Assembly (NCBI RefSeq): GCF_964204645.1
Contig: NC_134028.1
Location: 17,458,153-17,522,152 of the forward strand
Direction of reading: 5' to 3'
Source of the DNA: Tubulanus polymorphus
Taxonomy: Eukaryota > Nemertea > Palaeonemertea > Tubulaniformes > Tubulanidae
Length of the DNA stretch: 64,000 bases
Shown here: positions 21,541 through 64,000 of the stretch, in pieces
Layout of the letters: each line of letters begins with the position of its first letter
How positions within the stretch are numbered: the first letter of the stretch is position 1
The notes under the pieces: generated by a model
What the model was told of the DNA's origin: nothing
What the model saw: only the letters and a program-made list of their open reading frames with translations
The model's database searches: none
Translations under genes and position numbers: made by a program

Positions 21541-22712
21541 TTGTCAGCAGTATGAGCTTGGCATTGAGCCAATTCATGTGAAATCGCGGTACGTATTTTT
21601 ATGTGAGCATTTGTTTCATTGGTTCTCGGCTTAAACGACGTATAATCGATGCGATTGAAGACATGGCGAACCTTCCATCGATGACGTGGTCAACTCAGTT
21701 AAAATTCTACGAAAAACTGTTTTTGGCGGGAAAATTCTTAGCTCTTGCATATAAAATTACAATGACCTCGATTGGGGGACGTTGCCTCTACGAGCGAATG
21801 TGATTGGCTGTTTTTGGGATATACGGGGAATTCTGGCGCTACTAAAATAATTATGGGAAAGCCATTAATGGCGAACGTTTCATTGGACTAGGTGCCGTAT
21901 ATGTGCGAATCTAAAATGCTCATTGCTGGTGAGAATATAATTATTTCACATATCGCCATAGGTATTGTTTCGTTTTAATACCCGGTGATTGTGTTGTAGA
22001 GATCGAAGTGAAGCGAACGTTCACTACACAAGGCATCCACGTGTGCGCAGGAGCGCTAACATTAGACTGTTGCACACACAAACACACGCTTATACACACT
22101 ACTATATGGTGATGCAGTAACGCTGCTGCACGTTTGGTGTGATAACAGGCTGAATAATCGTCGTAGCAGAAGATGAGCGCTGTGTTTTCTGTTTGATAGA
22201 ATTTGTAATAAATTGTAATTTCTTGTGACCTGAAAATACTAAGCAGCAAACTATAGGTATAGGTCGAGGTATGAATATTGTAGTGGTAAATTCCAGGATT
22301 TAAAACGATCTAATACTACGCCCCGGTGTTTTAGCTTCCGCGGCCATACATGGGAAGAGGTTTCGTTTCCAAGACACAATATTCAGCCACCCTCTGATAT
22401 GTGACATCATACGAATTTTATTTGAATATTTTTTCATATTGTGAACATTTTTTTTGAAAATATAAAATAGTTTCCAATGCCGCGCCTACCTGTACCCTAC
22501 AAAATTTCGGACGTAGACCATAAACAAATGTTTATCTTTGGTCTTATTTGACTACAAAATAATTCTTTAAGAACGATAAAATACAATATAAACTTCTAGA
22601 ACTTTGAAGTCACAAATTAAAAAGATTTTTTCAAGCAATGCCCTTACTCCAAACAACATCTAGCTTTCAAACCACACTTTGCCCATGGGCAATTTATTTT
22701 TAAATTTATTAC
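21540..22712 (-). repeat. Dispersed repeat A, copy 1 (inverted)
   Basis: Reverse complement of 36772-37910, and in part of 48176-48690 and 32864-33030. One end carries gcccatgggcaaagtgtgg. The other end carries a short coding-like exon (IDYTSF-PRTNE, then LAQCQ-HTADKGKP) read on the minus strand around 21540-21700. The open frame seen on plus at 21603-21803 is the antisense of this exon. Transposon class unknown. Confidence 0.6.
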
Positions 22713-24118
22713 TTGTGTTTTGTATATTGTATTTTCTTATTTTTAAATTTGTAACTTTATTGAATTTGGGAATCTGATCAATATAGAATTGAATTGTCCC
22801 CTGATACACATGCCATCAGAGGATGCGGAGCCATATACGACAGGTATGCTATTATAAATTGCTATTCGGAATGATCGTTCTCATGAAACCCGCATACCCC
22901 TAATATTGAACATATTTTCTAAAACATTTGGATATTGAAATCATATGTTTACACATTTTCAAATTGACCGCTGGTAGCCGCCGATAAAACTCACGCGGCC
23001 CTACACAGATCGTAGATAGCTTCGTCCACCAGCATCCCCATGTCAGGGTCTTACTTTTATATTAGACTTCTGCACCGTGTATACATCCTATTTTTGACCG
23101 AATAATCCGATTTACTTATCATTTCTTTTTATGCCTGCCGCTTCTGATATAATCATAGATCCATTACTATTACAATACGTCTTCTCATGATATTCAATGC
23201 CATAAAATATTTCGAGGTTCAAATAGGGCTCATTACATAATCACAGTAAGACATTCTACATCTTTGTCAATGATATTTTGCCAAATAGCTTGTATATTTA
23301 CACATAGACCTGACATTTTGCACGATTTACGGTTGTGATTTGTAAAATGACGCTGAAGGGTAACATTGTTTAGGTTTCATAATGGTAACGTTTTATAAGG
23401 CGTCAAAAAATCAAGCCAATCTGGATTCCGTGTACGGCTGGATGCATGGACAAAAATTGAACGCAATAGCCTGCTGAGACCAAAGTTCCAAGTGGGCTAA
23501 AAATTCATCATGTATGTATAAGGACTTTTCAACAGACGTAAGTTGTCTAATAAACAAAATGAACTAGAATGAACTTAATATATCTATTTGAAACATATAA
23601 CAGGAAAATTTATTCATTTTTGAATTGCATTTTTTGGTAGTAGAAATATATCATTGGTATGATTCATTTTCTTATGAAATTTAATATCAACAATCTTTTA
23701 CTCTACTGTCTGATGGTAAAGATTCTAGGGATGATGCGCGAGTTTTTATGAACCCAATAACTTACGGCACAGATTTGGTACATTATGAGTTGGTATGTCA
23801 ATGAATTAAGTACAAGTATTAATACAAGATCAAAATAACCTGAAAAATGAACATTCATGAAAAGGGGACAAGGGCAGAGAATGGGGTGAAAATCTATATG
23901 TCTTTTCAATCTTAAAAAACATTTACATTTATAAAACAAGCGTTATTGATATACTATTTACAATTCACTCCCCTGGTTGCAGGTGGTAGAACTTATCTCG
24001 TAGGCATTGTTGTTTGGATAAATAATCATTGGGCCAGGGGTTATGAATGATTGTCTCCAATTCAGGAGTAGTGATGCATGTGAAAATGAGACAGCATTGA
24101 ATAGAATTACAGGTGCAA
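22713..24118. other. No gene; contains one truncated family B 3' end
   Basis: Mostly unrecognised host DNA downstream of the KCTD gene. At about 23395-23504 lies a truncated 3' end of repeat family B (ggattccgt-tacgg..., gaacgcaatagcc, caagtgggctaaaa). Confidence 0.45.
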
Positions 24119-24718
24119 ACATCTTTCGTACTAGAGTTCCATTATCAATTTTGAATGCATCCACCAGCAGAGCCGACTCCACATACAGTCAAGGATGCAT
24201 GCATATAACATCCAGAAATGATTGGTCTAGGATTTCAACCTGCATGCATGGCATAGTCAGGGTATGACATTCGTTATCCACATTACAATGAAACCTACTA
24301 TGAATGCAAGTACCCTTTGTTTGCCTTTATCTACAGACATGATGTGTATGCAGTGAACATCGTGCAGATTAACACAACTTTCGCAGAACAATAGAACAAT
24401 GATTCAATCTTCGCTGTAAAACATCTTTCGTACTAGAGTTCCATTATCAACTTTTGAATGCATCCACCAGCACAGCCGACTTTACATACAGTCAAGGATG
24501 CATGCATATAACATCCAGAAATGATTGGTCTAGGATTTCAACTGCATGCATGGCATACTCAGGGTATGACATTCTTTATCCACAATCCAATGAAACTTAC
24601 TATGAATGCATGTACCCTTTGTATGCCTTTATCTACAGACATGGTGTGTATCCAGTGAACATCGTGCAGATAAACACAACTTTCGCAGAACAATAGAACA
24701 ATGATTCAATCTTCGCTG
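24119..24718. repeat. Tandem duplication, period 302 bp, at the 3' end of the KCTD gene
   Basis: 24119-24420 and 24421-24718 are near-identical direct repeats (both begin acatctttcgtactagagtt and end caatcttcgctgt). They lie just downstream of the KCTD stop codon, probably in its 3' UTR. The differences between copies are scattered substitutions. Confidence 0.75.
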
Positions 24719-24748
24719 TTGGACAACTTTATATGGACACAGTAATTG

Positions 24749-58697
<33,949 letters not shown>

Positions 58698-58758
58698 TTT
58701 TGCAACAAGGCGAAACAGGTTAAACTGCAGCAATGCAGCACGTCTCGTGAGAGGACCT

Positions 58759-58798
58759 GGGACCCGTGATGGGACATCGATGTCCCGTCACAGGTCCC
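58759..58798. promoter_or_regulatory. 40-bp palindrome upstream of the KCTD start codon
   Basis: The left half GGGACCCGTGATGGGACATC is mirrored by the right half at 18 of 20 positions, centred on ATCGAT. It lies 61-101 bp before the start codon (58697), so in the 5' UTR or core promoter. Regulatory function is inferred from position only. Confidence 0.45.
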
Positions 58799-58799
58799 G

Positions 58800-59555
58800 A
58801 TAGAAAATGGAAACTTAGCATTTCATAGACGAAATGTCGAAAGAGACAGCTCGATTGATTACTACACATGCAAAATAATGTTAAGAACATGTTAATCTAA
58901 ATTTATTCGTAATTTGATTAGGCCTATTTCAGATCAATGATATCATCAAATTAAGCCTAGATGTAATGAAGGTCGGATTTCAATTGTATAGACTGACTAA
59001 TATCGAAAATAAAATGAAATGCATCTTACAAATTTGGTCATTATGAGTTTTCCGATTTGCTCAGCTACCCGTATTGGCGGGGTAGTCTAGACGTACGGTA
59101 TCGGCCCCACTCCGCGCGGTTGCGCCACCGCGCGGTATTTACGCGAAGCAGCAGAACACAAACATGGCCACTCTCTCAATTTTCAATGATAGAAATCGTA
59201 TGTGCATTTCAATTATTTCGGCTGTTAGGGTTTTAAAGCACAACATAAGTTGATGATGTGATATATGGCGATGTTAATTAATGATAATTCCACAGTGAAG
59301 CTAGTCACGAACGGTGCCGATTGAGTGTACAGCTGCCAAAAACACTGAAATGTGCTTGCGTAACTATTTGCAGTGAATTGCAGACGAAACATGAAGCCTT
59401 AACGGCCGTTTTAAAAAAAAATTTATACCAATCGCAATTGTAAAATTCAAATGAGATAGAACCTAAGTTAAAATTCTGGCCATTTCTAAAATGTTATTAC
59501 TAATTTTTAGTCAGTGCGGAACGTTTAGTTTTTTCAACAATAATTAGGGGTGGTA
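58800..59555. other. Upstream region of the KCTD gene
   Basis: Locally GC-rich at 59060-59150, with a short hairpin ccgcgcggt-tgcgcc-accgcgcgg (59112-59135). A frame MATLSIFNDRNR followed by a gtatgt donor-like word begins at 59164 on plus and could be a divergent first exon, but nothing supports it further. Confidence 0.3.
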
Positions 59556-59558
59556 GGT

Positions 59559-60256
59559 ATAGTCTATCCCAGTAGTTATGACCGCGGTGCATCAAAGAGT
59601 TGTTACACTAACATATCAGGATCCCTGTGGTTTCTATCACTCAGTCTTACGAGTAATTGAGGTCAAGCGACTACTGCATTCAAGAGTGAATAATATACCA
59701 TCAACTGGCCATTCAATAAAGGATATAAAATTCCAATTTTTATAATATTACAAAATCCTTTCTTGAATTTTTTAGTTTCATTTTGGGAATAATCATGTCA
59801 TGTGGCAAATTCAATCTGATTGATTTTGTACATCTATAAACTCTTCAGAGTGTGAGCATATATAATTAATATCTGGAATTATCTCATGAGTCAAGTGCTG
59901 TTGTATTGCTTGAAACACCGTCTAAATATAATCTTTCAACTTGGAAATTGGTTTTGACACTTCATAATGTAAACACTGACTTCAGCATCCAGCGAAAATA
60001 TTCACTCTTGAATGCAACAAGACTTCAAAACTGAATTTTCATTGCTTATTACTTCATTTTCTTGGATTAAGTGTGGAAAAGTTTTGCTCTTTATTCACTC
60101 TTGCCTGTAACCATAGTAACAAGCAGCTGGGGTCCAACGAAGCAGCGATGCTCATGGTGAGTTTGACCACTTAAAGCTGTCAGTATCAATTAAATTGTTG
60201 TTGATACTGGCTCTTTGAGAGTGAAATGCCGCGGTCATAACCACTGGGATAGACTT
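59559..60256. mobile_element. MITE, about 700 bp, with TA flanks
   Basis: Inverted ends AGTCTATCCCAGTAGTTATG (59561 onward) and the complement at 60226-60255; both arms continue with accgcgg. A second, internal inverted pair (attcaagagtgaata at 59679 and tattcactcttgaat at 59999) lies inside. TA flanks suggest a Tc1/mariner or PIF-like derivation. Confidence 0.55.
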
Positions 60257-60836
60257 TAGTCATGCAATTCAAGTCATCATTTATTACACGTTACTTCCGT
60301 GTTGTTGAAAATCTCGCGAGTCCTGGACCAAACCCCAATGAACAATGTGATCTGTGTGCTGGCCGCAAATGCACACAGATCACACTACACTACCCATTAC
60401 ACACTCCAGTACCCACAGCTTTCATATATCCATCCAAATATTTAGTGTCTTTCTTACTGGATAGGCCAATGAAAGCTCCGGTTTGCTGAACTACCCCTAT
60501 TGCGGGGATGCGGTATGGTGTTTGATCTGACAGTTTCAAGTGGTTAATGGGTGTTTCAAGTGCTTACAACGATGCTTATTACTTCATGTGGTACGTGGCT
60601 GGTAAAGAGTGTCATAATACCAATACGCTAAAAGTATACCGCTAGGGCTTCGTAGAAAGACCACTGCCTGTGGCCTTCCCAAATTTTAATTTTCCTGTTC
60701 GATTTGATTTCGTTCAATTAAGACTGTGACGTCAGTAATACTCGCATTTATTTTTCGACCCTTCGACCTTTAACCTAAAACAACTTATTCCCTATTACTC
60801 TTAAAATATTCATATATATGAATATGAATAACTTCT

Positions 60837-60858
60837 AAAATCAATTTTAATAAAAAAT
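60837..60858 (+). promoter_or_regulatory. Promoter-like motif before the terminal gene
   Basis: AAATCAATTTTAATAAAAA, 11 bp before the ATG at 60870. The same word recurs at 61228-61246 before the next gene, and with one substitution at 20250-20270 in copy 1. Confidence 0.45.
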
Positions 60859-60869
60859 ATGTTATTAAA

Positions 60870-61223
60870 ATGGAGAGTAAACAAATACACTGTGAGAACA
60901 ACAAATCATTTCTAGATAGAATAAAAGATATCACAAATGCTAAATCTGTAGATTATAAATTTAAGAAGTTGACAGAATCAACAATTCATAAGAAATATCT
61001 AATTACAAATATTGATACAGTTACTAACAAATATGGAGATAAATTAGTTATCTACTTAGAATATGAGGGATTAAAAGGAAATAAATATAAATTCAGAACA
61101 TATTTACCAGATAGATTTCATAGATTATCAAGTGAAGATCTAGAAGAATTATGTTCTGGCGATTTCTATTTCATATACAAAGGTAAGAATGAAAAAGGGC
61201 ACCATGATATAGATTTTGAATAA
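60870..61223 (+). CDS. Small conserved terminal gene of the viral element, intact
   Basis: 117 codons without defect. It starts MESKQIHCENNKSFLDRI; the middle has ITNIDTVTNKYGDKLVIYLE, then FRTYLPDRFHRLSSEDLEEL; the end is FIYKGKNEKGHHDIDFE. The alternation of short hydrophobic strands with the KYGDK and YLPDRF turns suggests a small beta-barrel, possibly an OB-like nucleic-acid-binding protein. That is structural guesswork. I recall similar short proteins in virus-like transposons of invertebrates. Two more copies lie at element ends in this window, always the outermost gene pointing inward. Confidence 0.65.
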   Translation: MESKQIHCENNKSFLDRIKDITNAKSVDYKFKKLTESTIHKKYLITNIDTVTNKYGDKLVIYLEYEGLKGNKYKFRTYLPDRFHRLSSEDLEELCSGDFYFIYKGKNEKGHHDIDFE

Positions 61224-61254
61224 TATAAAATCAATTTTAATAAAAAAATTTAGT

Positions 61255-62024
61255 ATGAAAATGAAAGCAAATAAGAAGCACTATTAATTGTCCAACATGT
61301 AAAATCAATATAAATAAATCTCAAAAAGCAAGGCATAATAAAACTAAATCTCACTTAGAGAATAAATTGAAATTAGAATATAAAGATGATATACTAGAAA
61401 CTAAATTAGAAGAATTAAAGAATGAAAAAGAAATATATAAATGTGATACGTGTAATCAATCATTCAGTAACAAAAGATATTATAAAGAATATTTAAAATC
61501 TAAAAGTCATATTAGAAATATGAATAATGATATTTTAGGTGAAGATTATTTTGATAATGATAATAATAAACCGAAGACAATTAAAAGAATAAAAGATACT
61601 CTGAATAATAAGAAATCATATATGGAAAATGTTAGAAATTATATTAATTCATTAGATAATAAAAAAGATATTGAAATAACCGAAGCATTTAAAAGTGATA
61701 TTGGTCCAGCAGCTATCGAGTTTAAATTTCACAAAGGTAAAACATTAGAAGAAAATAAAAAACATTTAGAAAATATGAAAAATATTACAAAAATAATTAC
61801 AGACGTAGAATATCGTAAAATTAGTATTATATATATTAGTAAAGTTAAATTTTTAAAATCTGAAGATAAACAAATATATAATATAAATTCTCATTCACAA
61901 CATATTATTTCAAAACAGCATATAGATGATAAATTAAATAAATGCTATAATGAAATAAAAAGGTAAAATAGAAGAGAAATATTTTGAAGGATCTGGTTTA
62001 ATATTCGATGAAATAATATTAATG
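61255..62024 (+). pseudogene. N-terminal region of the element's polymerase polyprotein (zinc fingers)
   Basis: Two C2H2-like fingers open the protein: CPTCKININKSQKARH with a distal His (frame shifted by one base near 61282), and YKCDTCNQSFSNKRYYKEYL, where the first His position is Tyr. A helical region follows, then KVKFLKSEDKQIYNINSHSQ and, after a frame change near 61965, a YFEGSGLIFDEI segment. The KVFFKS...N....EI...GSGW.ID.I order is, as I recall, found in the N-terminal part of Polinton-like polymerase polyproteins, so this is the piece missing from copy 1. Cut by the gypsy junction at about 62024. Confidence 0.55.
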
Positions 62025-64000
62025 GGGTGGCCGAGGTAGAGCTCCAGTTGGGAAACTGCAGATTCATGGTCCCCATGGTAATAGCCGATGACTTGGCTCA
62101 GGAGTGCCTGCTAGGTAGTGACTTCTTTGAACAGAATTGTTGCATTACCCTGGTAGAGTTCTTGAGTGTGGCCTTACCCATGTACCATTGGAGACAAAGG
62201 ATGCACGACCTATTTGCTGTCGTTTGTTCCTGACCGAGATTTATTACACTCCGGGAGGCCATGAGGTCGTGGCCAATGCGTATTTCAAGCAGAGATATAG
62301 TGTAAATAACAATTTTGTTGTCTTGGTTGGTCGAGGGAACCGTACTCCGTGCCTGGCTGGCAAATCTCTGGTATGTCCGCGGGATGGGAAGGTTACAGTC
62401 CGCCTGGCGAATTTTTCAGATGACACCCTTAGGGTTCGTCAAGGGGAGTTTGTGGGTATTTTCTCACCTATCGAATCAGTCGATGTACTCACTGTGCAAG
62501 TTCACCCAGTCCTGGCAGTGTGGCTGTCACAGTGTATCTACGTTGCTCTACGATCCTGTGTAACCACTGTGGTACATCAGACACTAAGGTTCTTGGTGAA
62601 TGTGCAAGACACTTCTGGTTTGTCGGAGACGGAACTGCCTCAGCCCCAGCAGGATCCCCATGATTTAAAGGGTCTTTATGACGAACTAAACGTCGATAGT
62701 CTCCAGATTTTGGAGGGTGATCGGGAGGATTTGAAGACTGTCCTAGCGCAGCATCAAGGTGTATTTTCTCGGGGGATTTTGATATTGGGGGGACACCCCT
62801 CATTAAGTTTGAAATCGATACCGGGGAGCAGAAGCCGATCAGGCAGCATCAACGACGTCTGCCGCCCCATCACAAGCAATTTGTTGAGGGGTACACTGCA
62901 GAACTGTGTGACCAAGGTCTAAGGCCATCCCAGTCGCCTTGGGCTAGCCCAATCGTCGTAGCCAAGAAAACTGATGGCAGTTTGCGTCTGTGCTGTGACT
63001 GCAGGAAATTAAACTACGTCACAACTAAAAACAGTCACCCGTTGGGGCGAATAGATTCTACCCTCAAGGCACTTTCGGGATCGTCATGGTTCTTGTCTCT
63101 GGATCTAACCAGTGGCTACTGGCAAGTGCCGATCCAAGAATGTGACAAACCAAAAACAGCTTTTTGTTCTGAAAACCGTTTGTGGGAATGGAATGTTATG
63201 CCGTTCGGTCTCACAAATGCTTCGGCCTGTTTCACCCAGTTCATGTATTTGGCTCTCAACAAGGTGTCATGGAAAACAGCCTTGATCTACATCGATGACG
63301 TCATAGTCCACTCTGCGGATGTGGCGTCCCACATTTCTAAGCTGTCAGAGGTATTCGGTTGTTTCAAAGCAGCAATTATGAAATTGAAGCCAAGAAAATG
63401 TCACCTCCTCCAAAAGCGGTTAAAATTCTTGGGCCATGTCGTGAGCGGGAACGGAATTGAAACTGACCGGGGAAAAATTGACAAAGTCCTAGGTTGGCCA
63501 GCCCCTGCCAATGTGTCAGAAGTACGAAGTTTCACTGGAAATTCATAGTTGACTGTGATGCTAGTAACTGGGCTATAGGTTCAGTTCTTTCACAGTTGCA
63601 AGACGATCACACAGAACCACAGAACGAGTAATAGCATATGGGGGTCGAGTTTTGAGAGGCGGGGAGGAGAACTATTGCGCCATGAGGTGAGAAATGTTTT
63701 GCTCTAGTCGAATCAATTGATTATTTCCGCCACTACTTATTGGGTGGTAAGTTCCTTCTCTGGACTGACCACGCAGCCCTAAAGAGGCTTCGGTCATCCT
63801 ATGTACAAGTCGCCCGCTGGAATAAAAGGCTGGCGGACTACGATTTCGACATTCAGCACAGGCCTGGGCAGAATCACTAAAATGCTGATTCACTCTCTCG
63901 TATTCACAAGAGAGGCGCCAAGCATCATGGGGATTACTCTAGTTGTGGCGTCACCGGAATTCCAGCAGTGACATTCGTGCAAACGATTGGTATATGGGTC
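62025..64000 (+). pseudogene. pol: Ty3/gypsy pol relic (protease, reverse transcriptase, RNase H)
   Basis: The protease C-terminal part has ECLLGSDFFEQNC (62095-62140). The RT has SGYWQVPIQECDKPKTAF, MPFGLTNASACF and the catalytic YIDDVIVHS (about 63290), then KFLGHVVSGNGI. The RNase H region starts DCDASNWAIGSVLSQL (about 63552) and, after a frame change, gives HYLLGGKFLLWTDHAALKRL, ending NADSLSRI. Frame changes near 62140, 62890, 63545 and 63690 and a stop at 63546 make it inactive. No LTR is seen at the left junction, so it is 5' truncated; the window ends before any integrase. Confidence 0.85.

Larger units (their letters stand above)
60742..62024 (+). mobile_element. Second polintovirus-like element copy, truncated
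   Basis: It starts with an end sequence (ctcgcatttatttttcgacc...) homologous to one arm of the 20341-20460 palindrome. The terminal gene (60870-61223) follows, then the N-terminal part of the polymerase polyprotein (61255-62024). At about 62024 it is cut off by Ty3/gypsy DNA. The terminal gene is intact here, making this copy younger or better preserved than copy 1. Confidence 0.7.

Noticed and set aside
24043-24696. Open frames across the 302-bp tandem duplication
   Set aside because: Both strands are partly open and duplicated; no domain, and the region fits the KCTD 3' flank better.
62489-62803. 104-codon open frame on minus
   Set aside because: Antisense of gypsy pol.

Overview
This is an intron-rich, transposon-rich nuclear segment of an animal genome, most likely a marine invertebrate. 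The evidence is a six-exon KCTD-type gene with canonical GT/AG junctions, at least eight classes of eukaryotic mobile element, a short TTAGGG-like tract, and frequent TAGGCCTA-type words that I associate, weakly, with molluscan and other marine invertebrate genomes. Species is not determinable here. Nothing in the window is bacterial.

Left third (about 1.5-20.5 kb): a decayed Polinton/adintovirus-like virus-transposon, AT-rich, with nearly all genes on the minus strand. From its right end inward it carries a small conserved terminal gene, a minor-capsid-like gene, several small membrane or structural ORFs, a long acidic/transmembrane protein and the major capsid protein. The left part holds a protein-primed family B DNA polymerase and more conserved element ORFs. 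The polymerase has an intein with LAGLIDADG endonuclease motifs inserted exactly in catalytic motif C. Three insertions break it up: a CR1/L2-like LINE inside the intein (5980-7383, target duplication gtcta), a 1.7-kb insertion with a tRNA-like SINE (4159-5862), and a 5-kb Kolobok DNA transposon (9059-14071, TTAA duplications) at an abnormal polymerase/capsid junction. The Kolobok carries a THAP/DDE transposase and a convergent gene resembling the intracellular zinc-binding domain of P2X7. The right end of the viral element is a 120-bp palindrome.

Middle and right (24.7-58.7 kb): one host gene, a KCTD2/5/17-type BTB protein, spans 34 kb on the minus strand. Its six exons (687 nt in total) are intact in frame and splice phase. 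Its introns hold Helentron-like repeats with internal tandem units, a second repeat family carrying a small coding exon, a piggyBac-derived element itself hit by a Mutator-like MITE, a hAT-like MITE, a pogo/Tigger-type transposase relic, a probable solo LTR with primer-binding site, and fragments of retrogene-like ORFs. A near-perfect 40-bp palindrome lies 61-101 bp upstream of the KCTD start codon.

Right edge (59-64 kb): a further MITE, then a second, less complete copy of the viral element (60.74-62.02 kb; terminal gene plus the zinc-finger N-terminus of the polymerase polyprotein), abruptly joined to a Ty3/gypsy pol relic that runs off the window.

Two points may be least described: the intein-bearing polintovirus-like element with its recurring promoter-like motif and palindromic end, and the Kolobok transposon with its P2X7-domain companion gene. 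All viral genes seen here are broken or partial.
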